64,000 nt of DNA from Oscillospiraceae bacterium (GCA_009780025.1 WRAV01000006.1:1-64000); one strand, 5' to 3'. Counted from the stretch's first letter, positions 35,055 through 43,866 are shown. The notes: generated by a model not told the origin, from the letters alone. Made by a program: numbers and translations.

Positions 35055-35522
35055 ATGAGGGCTATAAGAAGCAGCAGGACTGCCAAGATTGTTGTTGACG
35101 TTCTTATGACGATTTTTCTGGTGTTGTCTTTTATTAGGTGGGAGGACAGCAACTTTGCCTTCCACGCAGTTGTCGGAAGTGTCTGCACTTTGCTTTTTGT
35201 CTTACATATTTGCATACATCATAAATGGATTAAAGCCGTAACAAAATCGTTCTTGGCTGGAAATTTGAGCCCGTCACTGAGGTGGAAATACACCATTGAC
35301 ATCCTCTTGCTGATAGTTTGGGGAGTCGCAATTGTCACGGGATTCCTTGCAATCGGTTACTTCTCGGCCGGAATAGAAGGTATGGCCACGTTCAGCAGGC
35401 TACACGGAGTTACTTCAAGAATTGGGCTTGGGCTTATAGTTGTCCACATTTTTCAGCATTTTCCGCAAATCAAGTCATATCTGGGGATCAAGAGCAAGCA
35501 ACAGGGGGCAAAAGCGCGATGA
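35055..35522 (+). CDS. DUF4405-type cytochrome-b-like membrane protein
   Basis: A 155-aa four-helix protein. Each helical pair holds histidines suited to haem: FHAVVGSVCTLLFVLHICIHHKW in the first half, and LHGVTSRIGLGLIVVHIFQHFPQI in the second. This is the DUF4405 plan, a family linked to membrane electron transfer and, in some members, flavinylated redox systems. It overlaps rnfC by four bases (ATGA), so it is the first gene of a three-gene unit and probably shuttles electrons for RnfC/RnfD. A GAAAGGA site lies upstream. Confidence 0.8.
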   Translation: MRAIRSSRTAKIVVDVLMTIFLVLSFIRWEDSNFAFHAVVGSVCTLLFVLHICIHHKWIKAVTKSFLAGNLSPSLRWKYTIDILLLIVWGVAIVTGFLAIGYFSAGIEGMATFSRLHGVTSRIGLGLIVVHIFQHFPQIKSYLGIKSKQQGAKAR

Positions 35523-36856
35523 GCGGAATCAGGAAACTAGCTGTAAAAATCCGGGGAGGTGCTAAAGTTTCTCATCACAAGAGCACAGCCGAGAGCGAAA
35601 GTGTTAAAATGCCGGCGCCGCCTCTTGTTATACTGCCCATGCAGCAGCACATCGGCGCGCCTTGCCAGCCTGCGGTAAAGGTGGGCGATAATGTCGCGGT
35701 AGGACAGGTTGTGGGAAAATGCGATGCTTTTATATCAGCTCCAATCCACGCAACGGTATCGGGAACAGTTAAAGCTATATCTCCATGCAAGTTCGCCGAT
35801 GGTATCGAGGTCGACGCTATTTATATTGAAAGCGACGGCAAGAATATTTTGCATTCCGGAATAAAAAGACCCGATGTAAAAAGTCTCGAAGATTTTCTCC
35901 AGGCTGTGCAGCAAAGCGGTATCGTAGGCATGGGTGGCGCAGGCTTCCCACTTCACGCTAAGCTCGCCTTAAAAGGCAACGCTCGGGTGGATACGCTTGT
36001 AATCAACGCGGCTGAGTGCGAGCCCTACATAACCTCCGACTATCGGGAGATTATGGAAAACTACACTGATATTCTCGCCGGCATTGAGTGGGTCATGAAA
36101 TATATAGGGATGGACAACTGCATTATCGGTATTGAGGACAACAAACCAAGCGCAATCGCCCTGCTTGCCAGTGAAATCGTCAAGCAGGGTATGCACAGGC
36201 GGGTAAGTGTTACGGAGCTGCCATCCCGCTATCCTTATGGGGCGGAGAGGATGATTGTACAGGCCGCGACAGGCCGGACAATCCCCCTAGGCGGCTTGCC
36301 TAGCGATGTAGGCGTTTCCGTGTTGAATGTCTCCACTATTTCGGCACTCAACCGCTATTTAGACACAGGCATGCCGCTTATTCAAAAACGCATCACGGTG
36401 GATGGCGGGGCTATCGCCAACCCCCAAAATGTAATCGTTCCCATTGGCACGCCAATCCGAGACATTGTAAGTTTTTGCGGCGGATATGTTGAGGAACCGG
36501 AAAAAGTGATTACAGGCGGCCCAATGATGGGTATTGCCCAACATAACGACGAAGCACCCATACTAAAGAGATATAACGCCATCCTCTGCATAAGCGCAAA
36601 AGAAACATTTACGCCGGAGGCAAAGCCCTGCATACGGTGTGGCCGCTGCGTTGAAACCTGCCCTATGAATCTCACACCCATAAACATTGAGCGCTACACC
36701 GAGCGCGGCAATACAAATATGCTAAAGAGGTTTAATGTCTCTGGCTGTATCGAGTGCGGCAGCTGCGCTTATGTTTGCCCTGTCAAACGGCCTTTAGTTC
36801 AACATATGCGTGATGGGAAGCAGGTCGAGAGAAGGGCGGCGGCAATAAATGCGTAA
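35519..36856 (+). CDS. rnfC: RnfC-type NADH/ferredoxin-handling subunit
   Basis: A 445-aa protein from ATG 35519; the longer track start lies inside the previous gene in another frame. The N-terminal barrel-sandwich segment is followed by the flavin/NADH motif GIVGMGGAGFPLHAKL and TLVINAAECEPYITSDYR. The C-terminus has two [4Fe-4S] clusters (CIRCGRCVETCP and CIECGSCAYVCP). In the full Rnf complex, RnfC docks to the membrane and moves electrons between NAD and ferredoxin. Here only RnfD and a DUF4405 protein accompany it; rnfG, E, A and B are missing from both sides. Confidence 0.9.
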   Translation: MSGIRKLAVKIRGGAKVSHHKSTAESESVKMPAPPLVILPMQQHIGAPCQPAVKVGDNVAVGQVVGKCDAFISAPIHATVSGTVKAISPCKFADGIEVDAIYIESDGKNILHSGIKRPDVKSLEDFLQAVQQSGIVGMGGAGFPLHAKLALKGNARVDTLVINAAECEPYITSDYREIMENYTDILAGIEWVMKYIGMDNCIIGIEDNKPSAIALLASEIVKQGMHRRVSVTELPSRYPYGAERMIVQAATGRTIPLGGLPSDVGVSVLNVSTISALNRYLDTGMPLIQKRITVDGGAIANPQNVIVPIGTPIRDIVSFCGGYVEEPEKVITGGPMMGIAQHNDEAPILKRYNAILCISAKETFTPEAKPCIRCGRCVETCPMNLTPINIERYTERGNTNMLKRFNVSGCIECGSCAYVCPVKRPLVQHMRDGKQVERRAAAINA

Positions 36857-37802
36857 ATCGGCAACAGCGGCCTCGCCGCACATACACGATGGCTCAAGTA
36901 CCAAGCGCATTATGCTTGATGTGATAATTGCTCTGGTGCCGGCATCCATTACAGCAACAGTTTTCTTTGGGCCAGCGGTTTTGTTGCTTACCGCAGCCAC
37001 CATTGCCGCAGCGGTATTGTTTGACTGGGGATTCCGGCGAATCTTTAAGCGTGACGTCTCTAATATATTCGATCTATCAGTTGTAGTTTCGGCACTGATA
37101 ATGGTTCTCGGCATACCATCAAACACATCGCTCTGGCTGTCCATTCTGGCTGCAGGAGTTGCCATTGTTGTGGTCAAGCACGTAGCCAAACGGCTTTTGG
37201 GCGGCGCGGGGCGGAGTATGTTTAACCCTGCCCTTATCGGACATATTGTAGTTACAGAACTTACCGCATATGGCACCAGCTATCCCACCCCAATGTCTTG
37301 GCTGGAATCTTCCAGCTACTTTGGCGCAGATGCGATGGCATCTGCAACACCTTTGCAACTCTTGGCTGACGGTAATATGCTGCCCAGCTTATGGCAACTG
37401 TTCCTGGGTCTTCATGGCGGCACCATGGGCGAAACATCAATTCTGGCGCTTTTAATTGGTGCGGGCTATCTGGTTTGGCGACGTGTAATTTCTCCGGCGA
37501 TTCCACTGGCCTATATCGGCACAACAATATTGGTTGTCACCTTAGCCGGACACGACCCGTTGTTACATCTGCTTTCAGGGAGTTTAGTATTTGTAGCTTT
37601 CTTTATGGCCACCGATTACGCCACCAGCCCAATCAACTTAAAAGGCAAGATTCTATTTGGCATAGGTTGCGGGCTAATTACTGTGCTGATTCGCTTGTAT
37701 GGCAGTACAACCGAAGGAGTAACCGTTGCTCTTCTCGTCATGAACACACTCGTCATCTTTATTGATAGGTTGACGTTGCCAAAAGCGCTGAACCATCGCT
37801 AA
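36849..37802 (+). CDS. rnfD: RnfD-type membrane subunit
   Basis: A 317-aa polytopic protein with the RnfD/NqrB pattern: PHIHDGSSTKRIMLDVIIALVP at the start, LLGGAGRSMFNPALIGHIV, and the flavinylation motif ADAMASATPLQLL, whose Thr carries FMN in studied relatives. FFMATDYATSPINLKGK closes the family signature. It overlaps rnfC by 8 bases. No FMN transferase (ApbE) gene is in the window, though the Thr would need one. With the rest of rnf absent, this is a reduced redox module. Confidence 0.9.
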   Translation: MRKSATAASPHIHDGSSTKRIMLDVIIALVPASITATVFFGPAVLLLTAATIAAAVLFDWGFRRIFKRDVSNIFDLSVVVSALIMVLGIPSNTSLWLSILAAGVAIVVVKHVAKRLLGGAGRSMFNPALIGHIVVTELTAYGTSYPTPMSWLESSSYFGADAMASATPLQLLADGNMLPSLWQLFLGLHGGTMGETSILALLIGAGYLVWRRVISPAIPLAYIGTTILVVTLAGHDPLLHLLSGSLVFVAFFMATDYATSPINLKGKILFGIGCGLITVLIRLYGSTTEGVTVALLVMNTLVIFIDRLTLPKALNHR

Positions 37803-37995
37803 GGGGAATGCCCCCAAATATTCTGCTCGCAGCGACGAGGAGGTGAGCAGGACAGGTAACTGCACTCGCATTGTCTCAGCTTCGCGGGTATGGTATAATA
37901 TTCGCAAAATATCATGGACATTATACGATGCACAATTATACCAATGCTACGCTTGTGGCATAATTTGGATATCAGGATATAATAATTAATGCGAG

Positions 37996-38235
37996 GTGCG
38001 ACTATGGGACCTGAAAATACCAATATGGCCATGGGAGAAGGACAAGCAAGCACAAATGATGCCTTTCGACTTTTTCGTTGAGAATCTTGACGAAGCCGTG
38101 GAACACGCTAAGGTGTGCGGAGCGACCGCAAGTAAAGTCCAATACTTCGGTGAAATCGGCACTGTCATGTTTGACCCGGCCGGACACCCCTTCTGTATAA
38201 GCACTGTTTGGGAGGAAGGATTATTCGCAAAATAG
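37996..38235 (+). pseudogene. C-terminal half of a VOC/glyoxalase-like protein
   Basis: About 60 codons match the second half of VOC-fold proteins of the glyoxalase family: KIPIWPWEKDKQAQMMPFDF, FVENLDEAVEHAKVCGAT and TVMFDPAGHPFCI. The first half is missing. An in-frame stop precedes it and the only upstream start is GTG, without a good ribosome site. An extended -10 box (tggtataat) lies about 100 bp upstream. It is probably a decayed gene in the otherwise gene-free 37803-38293 stretch. Confidence 0.65.
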
Positions 38236-38293
38236 TCCCCCGCCATTAGAACAAGCGAAAAATTTCGAAGCGTTAATTGTTGGAGATTAAAGC

Positions 38294-39127
38294 ATGATTT
38301 CTAAAAAAGATATGCACGCGTTTGAAGATAAGCATCGCATATTACTTCAGGCAAACGAATTCATATGTCTGCGTCCCCATCCAAGCTTAAGAGAATATAT
38401 TTCAAACTACAACATAACTTTCCCAACGAAAAATATTATGCCGGATGGCTTTACTTTAATGCCGAGCGGGTGTCCATCGCTCACAATCGCAAGTGACGGC
38501 AGAAATTTATCTGTCGATTTGGATGGGCCTACAATAACGCCGTATATTGTCAACAGCCAAGCTAAGCAGCCTGAAATGCTGGTGACTATCGAGTTTAGAC
38601 CGGCCGGTCTCTACGCCATTACGGGTATAAGTCAAAGTGAGTTGACCGACATGTCGCTCCCATTTGATACAGTAAGCCCTACGCTAAGCAAGCTGATACT
38701 TGATGCAGTTGAACAGGCTGAAAGTGTTCACGAGCTTGCAACCAGGCTCGACGACTTGCTGCTTGCAAATGTGCGCACCGCATACCGCCCCGAGCTAATG
38801 CTCGCCCTTCACGATATTAAAGCGTACGCGGGTAATATTTCCGTCAAACAACTGTCCAATAACTCCCACTACAGCGAGCGGCAGCTAAACAGAATTTTCA
38901 ACCAATTTGTAGGCACGGGCACAAAATCATTCTCAAGACTTATGCGGATTAATAATACCTTCCGCTTGTTTAAGGATTCTCACAAAAGCCTGACGTATAT
39001 CTCAGATGTTACGGGTTTCCATGACTTATCGCACTTTATAAACGACTTTAAGCTGGTGTGTGGAGTAACGCCACAGGAGTACCGCAATAACATGTCCGTT
39101 TTTTACAACAACCCTACGCGGTTTTGA
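38294..39127 (+). CDS. AraC-family transcriptional regulator
   Basis: A 277-aa protein. Residues about 170-270 form the double helix-turn-helix domain (ISVKQLSNNSHYSERQLNRIFNQFVG and YISDVTGFHDLSHFINDFKLVCGVTPQEYR). The N-terminal ligand domain resembles the DUF6597 type (HPSLREYISNYNITFP, IEFRPAGLYAITG). A TTGGAG site precedes the ATG. It lies before two small genes (zinc ribbon, PNPOx-like) that it may control. Confidence 0.9.
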   Translation: MISKKDMHAFEDKHRILLQANEFICLRPHPSLREYISNYNITFPTKNIMPDGFTLMPSGCPSLTIASDGRNLSVDLDGPTITPYIVNSQAKQPEMLVTIEFRPAGLYAITGISQSELTDMSLPFDTVSPTLSKLILDAVEQAESVHELATRLDDLLLANVRTAYRPELMLALHDIKAYAGNISVKQLSNNSHYSERQLNRIFNQFVGTGTKSFSRLMRINNTFRLFKDSHKSLTYISDVTGFHDLSHFINDFKLVCGVTPQEYRNNMSVFYNNPTRF

Positions 39128-39175
39128 TGTACTATCAAGTAGGATTATTTCCAAAAAATATTAGGAGATGAGAAT

Positions 39176-39436
39176 ATGAGCGAAAAGTTATGTCAAAGCT
39201 GCGGCGCGCCCATGGAAAACACTGAGTATGGAACGGAGGCAGATGGAAGTAAAAGCGTGGACTACTGCAAATCTTGTTATGACAACGGTGCATTTGCAAA
39301 CTCGAATTGCACACTTGAAGAAATGGTTGAGCTGGTTGCCGCCATTATGGTAAAAGACTTCGGCTTCTCACCGGAGGATGCAAAAAAACAATGCAGTGAG
39401 GGCATTCCCACTCTTAAACGCTGGAAGGCAGCATAG
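39176..39436 (+). CDS. Small putative zinc-ribbon protein
   Basis: An 86-aa protein with CQSCGAPM and YCKSCYDNGAF, two CxxC pairs in the pattern of the putative zinc-ribbon domain family, then a helical tail (EEMVELVAAIMVKDFGFSPEDAKKQ). A TTAGGAG site precedes it. It lies between the AraC gene and a PNPOx-like gene, as seen for small stress or redox genes. Function is unknown. Confidence 0.82.
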   Translation: MSEKLCQSCGAPMENTEYGTEADGSKSVDYCKSCYDNGAFANSNCTLEEMVELVAAIMVKDFGFSPEDAKKQCSEGIPTLKRWKAA

Positions 39437-39491
39437 CAATTAGAATGCAAGTACTGTAGTAGGCGGCTACAAAAATTAGGAGCGATGAAAA

Positions 39492-39905
39492 ATGAGTGCA
39501 AAAATGCTCGAAAAGGCGAACGAATTCATCAAGGCCTGCAGCGCCTCCAGCTTTAGCGCGATAGACGAGAGCGGCTTTCCGTCTGCGTCGGCTATTTGGC
39601 TAATGGGGCACGAGGGCGTCGCCGAAATCTATTTTTCCACGCCGGTCGGGTCGAACAAGTATAAGCGGCTGCAAAAAAACAACAAGGCATGTATTTGCAC
39701 TTACACCGAGTTCAACAACCTAACCCTTGTTGGAGAAGCTGAAGTTCTCACCGACCAAGAATCAAAAAGCAAACACTGGCAAGAGCCGTTTATACACATA
39801 TATCCAAAAGGTGAAACCGACCCGACATATTGCATTATCAAATTCACCACAAAGCGGGTATCGCTAAACATTGACCATGAAGGTGCGGAATTTACAATCA
39901 ATTAG
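39492..39905 (+). CDS. Pyridoxamine 5'-phosphate oxidase-family (flavin-binding) protein
   Basis: A 137-aa split-barrel protein. FSAIDESGFPSASAIW and EIYFSTPVGSNKYKRLQKNNKACICTY are typical of the PNPOx-like/general-stress FMN or F420-binding family. LTLVGEAEVLTDQE follows. The protein is too short for true PdxH. A TTAGGAGCGATG site precedes the ATG. It is last in the run that starts with the AraC regulator, and is closed by a strong terminator. Confidence 0.85.
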   Translation: MSAKMLEKANEFIKACSASSFSAIDESGFPSASAIWLMGHEGVAEIYFSTPVGSNKYKRLQKNNKACICTYTEFNNLTLVGEAEVLTDQESKSKHWQEPFIHIYPKGETDPTYCIIKFTTKRVSLNIDHEGAEFTIN

Positions 39906-39947
39906 AAAAAAGTGGCAGCGTTTCAATCAAAACGCTGCCACTTTTTT
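39906..39947. terminator. Very strong rho-independent terminator
   Basis: An 18-bp perfect stem (aaaaaagtggcagcgttt / aaacgctgccactttttt) with a 6-base loop. It works in both directions. Confidence 0.92.
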
Positions 39948-39996
39948 ATGGGCGAACATAATTCGACCTAAATTCTTCATCTCAGCTTCATAGACA

Positions 39997-40029
39997 TATC
40001 GTGCGTTTTCCTTTAGAATTAGCACGATA
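39997..40029. promoter_or_regulatory. Inverted repeat before the response regulator gene
   Basis: tatcgtgc and gcacgata are 17 bases apart, 28 bp upstream of the start. The position suits an autoregulatory operator. Promoter boxes are unclear. Confidence 0.4.
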
Positions 40030-40057
40030 GCTATTATTAAGGGCAAGGGTGGGTGCA

Positions 40058-40750
40058 GTGCAGCAAACAGTTCTAGTGGTGGAAGATGATCCCCGTATAA
40101 ACGAAGTCGTAACCGAATACATGAAGGAAGCCGGATACCTCGTGCTCTCGCTGACCGACGGCGAGGAGGCACTGAGTGTCATCTCAGAGGAGGCACTGAG
40201 TGTCATCTCAAAAGACCATAGAATCGATTTGTTTGTGCTGGACATAATGCTGCCCGGTATAAGCGGGCTAAAGCTGCTCCAGGCTGTTAGACAAAGCGAG
40301 CAGCATAAGGACACTCCGGTAATCATGTTAACAGCTTTGGGTGATGAGCAAACACAACTGCTCAGTTTTGACGCGCTGGCCGACGATTATGTCACCAAGC
40401 CCTTTTCCCCAAAGATACTTGTCAAGCGCGCACAAGCTCTGCTTCGGCGTCATGGCAGAGAAAAAACCCTTGTGCATGGTGACATAGTCCTAAGCTATGA
40501 AAGTTACGAGGTCGCCCAGGGGGGGCAACCGATAAAGTTGACCCGCCGTGAATTTGAGATGTTGGGCGCTTTTATGGCAAGTGCCGGTAAAGTGCTCACC
40601 CGCCAGCAGCTCTTGGACCAAGCCTGGGGGTACGATTATTTCGGGGACGACCGCATAGTTGATGTTCACATAAAAAACTTGCGGCGCAAACTGTCAGGAG
40701 AAGTGATTCACACTATTAAAGGCGTCGGCTACAAGTTTGGGGGGAAGTGA
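40058..40750 (+). CDS. OmpR-family response regulator carrying an 8-residue duplication
   Basis: The receiver domain has the acidic pair (VLVVEDDP), phosphoacceptor Asp at about 62 (LFVLDIMLPGISG), Thr in MLTALG and Lys in DYVTKPFSP. A winged-helix DNA-binding domain follows (LTRREFEMLGAFM, DDRIVDVHIKNLRRKL). The segment EEALSVIS occurs twice in a row just before the strand that holds the Asp, shifting it by eight residues from the usual place. GTG 40058 is chosen (AAGGGTGGG upstream); GTG 40049 is inside that site. It is followed by its sensor kinase gene and a sugar ABC operon. Confidence 0.92.
   Translation: MQQTVLVVEDDPRINEVVTEYMKEAGYLVLSLTDGEEALSVISEEALSVISKDHRIDLFVLDIMLPGISGLKLLQAVRQSEQHKDTPVIMLTALGDEQTQLLSFDALADDYVTKPFSPKILVKRAQALLRRHGREKTLVHGDIVLSYESYEVAQGGQPIKLTRREFEMLGAFMASAGKVLTRQQLLDQAWGYDYFGDDRIVDVHIKNLRRKLSGEVIHTIKGVGYKFGGK
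40163..40210 (+). repeat. Exact 24-bp tandem duplication in the receiver domain
   Basis: gaggaggcactgagtgtcatctca occurs twice with no difference and no gap. It adds eight codons in frame. Confidence 0.97.
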
Positions 40751-40754
40751 TAAT

Positions 40755-42266
40755 ATGCTGCTCGGCAAAGGTATTGTGCGCAAGACATTTTTGTTCGCCT
40801 CGCTGCTTATAACGCTTGTCACTTTTATTTCATTTTCCATACTCTACTTTGCCATGCCTGGGTACTATCTCCGCCAAAAGGAGCGCACATTCCAGCGCAA
40901 CCTTTATTCCCTCGCCACGCAGTTGCACAGCGCAGGCTCACACGATGTGTACGCCGAGATGCTGTTCGCGTTTTCGCTGGAGAACAACGCCGTGGTCTTT
41001 TCTTTTGATGAAGCCGGCGCTTTACTGCCTGCGGTGTCCACCCCGTTTCTGGGTATGACCGAAAGGCACGGAACACTCTTCGTCACAACTGGAGAGACAC
41101 AACCTGTGCTAGACCAGAGAGTTTCCATAATTGTAGGCGACTCACATCAAGGCACTGTGCAAATACGAAGGCCACAGCAAGAGCAGGCGGTAGCTCTGCG
41201 TAGCTTCAACCCTGTAACTACCGGCGACGTACTCACGCTAAGCGCACAGGTCGACACCCCTATGGCCGGGTATATTATGGCCACCACCACCCTGCAGCCG
41301 GTCGACGAGGCCCGCGGCGTTATGCTCTCGCTGCTCCCGCACGTGTTTTTTAGTGCCATAGCTATCGGCCTTTTTTTCGCGTGGGTTTATGCGCGCCAGA
41401 TTTCCAAGCCAATACTTAGGATTTCAGGCGCAACGCAAAAAATGCAGCTAATGGAACCGGACGCCCGCTCCAGTGTGCGCAGCGGCGACGAGCTTGGCCT
41501 GCTCTCTCAAAATCTCGACAGTCTGTATAGCAGCTTGCTCAAAAACATCGAGGCGCTAAAATTCGAGAAGGACAACGCCACTGCCCTTGAACGCTCCAAA
41601 ACCGAGATGCTGCAAAGTGCCTCCCATGAGCTCAAGACCCCCATAGCCGCGCTGAACGGTATGCTCGAGGGTATGGCAGACAACGTCGGCGCGTACAAAG
41701 ACAGAGAAAAATACTTGGCGCAGTGCATAGACGAAACTCGCAAGCTCTCCTTGCTCGTGGAGGAGATACTCAACGCCTCCAAAAGCGATACCATAGAGGA
41801 TGTGCTTCAAATTTGCGACGTTTCGCTGGATGAACTAATAGGCGACTTGCTGGATGAGTACAGCGTCCAAGTCCGCGAAAACAGCCTAAGCGTAAGGTGT
41901 GTCATGCCCCCGATAACGCTATCAACCGATGAGGCTGTGCTCTACCGCGCGCTGTCAAACATAATATCCAATGCGGTGCGCTACACGCCAAGCGGCGGCG
42001 AAATCCGTGTAAGCGTGGCCGACAACCGCCTAATAATAGAAAATCAGTGTGACCGGGTACCCGAGGATGAGGTTGCAAAATTTTTCGAGCCCTTCTACAC
42101 CCGCAGCCAGAGCCGGGACAAAACGCAGAGCGGCACAGGGCTCGGCCTCTATATCGTTAAGCGCAGCCTTGAGCGCTTGGGTATGAGCTGTTATGCCGAA
42201 AGCAGCGAGCTGGGGCTAAGGACCGCAATAAATCTACACACGGGATACACGGGCACTACACACTAA
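40755..42266 (+). CDS. Membrane sensor histidine kinase
   Basis: A 503-aa kinase. Membrane segments lie at about 12-34 and 189-212, enclosing a 155-residue extracellular sensor. A HAMP-like linker follows, then the dimerisation domain with phospho-His near 291 (SASHELKTPIAALNGML). The ATP-binding domain has SNIISNAVRYTPSGGEIRV, a lone ENQCD box, and GTGLGLYIVKRSLE. ATG 40755 follows the regulator stop by 4 bp. The pair probably controls the downstream sugar importer. Confidence 0.92.
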   Translation: MLLGKGIVRKTFLFASLLITLVTFISFSILYFAMPGYYLRQKERTFQRNLYSLATQLHSAGSHDVYAEMLFAFSLENNAVVFSFDEAGALLPAVSTPFLGMTERHGTLFVTTGETQPVLDQRVSIIVGDSHQGTVQIRRPQQEQAVALRSFNPVTTGDVLTLSAQVDTPMAGYIMATTTLQPVDEARGVMLSLLPHVFFSAIAIGLFFAWVYARQISKPILRISGATQKMQLMEPDARSSVRSGDELGLLSQNLDSLYSSLLKNIEALKFEKDNATALERSKTEMLQSASHELKTPIAALNGMLEGMADNVGAYKDREKYLAQCIDETRKLSLLVEEILNASKSDTIEDVLQICDVSLDELIGDLLDEYSVQVRENSLSVRCVMPPITLSTDEAVLYRALSNIISNAVRYTPSGGEIRVSVADNRLIIENQCDRVPEDEVAKFFEPFYTRSQSRDKTQSGTGLGLYIVKRSLERLGMSCYAESSELGLRTAINLHTGYTGTTH

Positions 42267-42283
42267 CTTCACATTGGAATTGT

Positions 42284-42319
42284 AAAATACCTCCGAGATC
42301 AAAATCTTGGAGGTATTTT
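42284..42319 (+). promoter_or_regulatory. Hairpin that buries the importer's ribosome binding site
   Basis: aaaatacctcc pairs with ggaggtatttt, with an inner agat/atct pairing. The 3' arm contains GGAGG, which is the ribosome site of the GTG start at 42323 (9 bases away). The structure also looks like a terminator for the kinase gene (ends in TTTT). Confidence 0.75.
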
Positions 42320-42322
42320 ACT

Positions 42323-43855
42323 GTGAAAAAGTTCATCGCGATTTTAATGTCGGTAGTTATAGTGTTCTCGTTGGCGGCGTGTGGCGCGTCCCCGGGAGCG
42401 GGCAATCAAAATGACTCCCCGCCACCGGAAATATCCTCGGATGACGTAATAGTCGGCGAGATTACCGTATCGGCTTTCGATAGCATATTTGCCCAAAGTT
42501 TCCTGGAAGAGGCCGCCGCCCGCTTTGAAGATATGCACCCGGGCACCACAATACATATCGAAACTTTTTCCGCAATGCCCGAGGTGCGCAGGGCAACCGG
42601 CTCGGGCGGCGGCGAGGTTATGGTGAGCATGTTAGAGGACGATCCCCAAGCGCGCACTGACTACATAAACCGCATAAGTGCCCAGCTTATGAGCGGCGGC
42701 GGCCCAGATATACTTGCAATGGACGTGCTGCCGATTTACCAGTTTGTCCGCAGCGGAATGCTCAAAGACCTCTCGGCGTACATGGACGCCGACCCAGACT
42801 TTGACCGAGCCGACTTTCGAACCAACATCTTTGACGCCACACAGGTTGACGGCAGGCTGTGGTTTGTCCCGCTCGATTACAGTTTTGAGTTTTACAATTT
42901 CGACAGCACCCTTGTTCCCGCCGGGCAGGCGTCGGCTTTTGGCCCCGGCAGCGCCGTTTCCACCCAGCAACTGCTGGATATAGGTTCACCTTTGCATGGC
43001 GGCTCGGAAATGCTGTTCGACCAGCCTGAATTCGTTGCGTTTGGCGGGCCGGGAGGGCGCAGAGGCGGGATGTTCCGCACGTTGCTGCGCGAAGACTTTT
43101 CAAGTTTTGTTAACCTCGAAAACCGTACCGCCCACTTCGACGACGGCCGCTTCGCCGCGCTGCTCACCTCGCTGCGGGAGCAGGCCGAGCGCGGGTATTT
43201 TCCGGCGGCAATCGGCGGCGAGATGCCTGACATAAACGAGATGATGCGCATCCGGCAAGAGCAGCCCAACGAGCGGGTGTTTTACAAAGGCAACAGCTCC
43301 TCTATGCTGATGATGGATTTCGCGAGAGGGCTGACCGAGGGCGGACTGATGATGTTCGGCAGCGCTATGGGCACCATTACCGACGACGATATGATAGCGG
43401 GTATTGCCGCCAACACAGACGGAAGCGTTCCCTTTACCTTTACCCAGGGTTACGCCATCAACTCGAACTCGCAAAACCCCCGCCTTGCCTGGGAGTTCAT
43501 AAAGTTCCTGCTAAGCCACGAGATGCAGACTTCTCCCGGTATGTTCGGAGTTTCAAGGCCGGTGCGCCTGTCCGCCACTCAGCCCCGGGCCGAGATGTTC
43601 TTTTCCAACATAACGCACGGCAGATTTGGTATGGAGCAAACCGAGCCTTTGACCGGAGAGGCGCGCCAGGCTATGTACGCCTATCTGGAAACCGCAGAGC
43701 TCATGGTCGCCCAAATCAACAGCTTTAATTTCCGTGACGCCGTGATTGACGACATAATCAACGCTGAGGTTGCTCTTTTCTTCGACGGCTCAAAAACAGC
43801 GAACGAAGTCGCGGCTTCATTGCAAAGCAGGGTGCAGCTAATTCTAAGCGAATAG
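42323..43855 (+). CDS. ABC transporter sugar-binding lipoprotein
   Basis: A lipoprotein signal (VVIVFSLAACGAS) is followed by a family-1 extracellular solute-binding fold. FEDMHPGTTIHIETF, GGGPDILAMDVLPIYQFVRSGML and LKDLSAYMDADPDF are typical. WEFIKFLLSHEMQ occurs late in the protein. Length (510 aa) is on the long side, as for oligosaccharide binders. The start is GTG. Two permease genes follow. No ATP-binding subunit is in the window, so a shared MsmX-type ATPase elsewhere must power it. Confidence 0.9.
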   Translation: MKKFIAILMSVVIVFSLAACGASPGAGNQNDSPPPEISSDDVIVGEITVSAFDSIFAQSFLEEAAARFEDMHPGTTIHIETFSAMPEVRRATGSGGGEVMVSMLEDDPQARTDYINRISAQLMSGGGPDILAMDVLPIYQFVRSGMLKDLSAYMDADPDFDRADFRTNIFDATQVDGRLWFVPLDYSFEFYNFDSTLVPAGQASAFGPGSAVSTQQLLDIGSPLHGGSEMLFDQPEFVAFGGPGGRRGGMFRTLLREDFSSFVNLENRTAHFDDGRFAALLTSLREQAERGYFPAAIGGEMPDINEMMRIRQEQPNERVFYKGNSSSMLMMDFARGLTEGGLMMFGSAMGTITDDDMIAGIAANTDGSVPFTFTQGYAINSNSQNPRLAWEFIKFLLSHEMQTSPGMFGVSRPVRLSATQPRAEMFFSNITHGRFGMEQTEPLTGEARQAMYAYLETAELMVAQINSFNFRDAVIDDIINAEVALFFDGSKTANEVAASLQSRVQLILSE

Positions 43856-43866
43856 GAGCGAGACCC

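Noticed and set aside
35318-35518. N-terminal extension of RnfC in the ORF track
   Set aside because: It reads the DUF4405 gene in another frame; the RnfC family begins near ATG 35519.
40001-40057. GTG at 40049 as start of the response regulator
   Set aside because: It lies inside the AAGGGTGGG ribosome site; GTG 40058 is correctly spaced.
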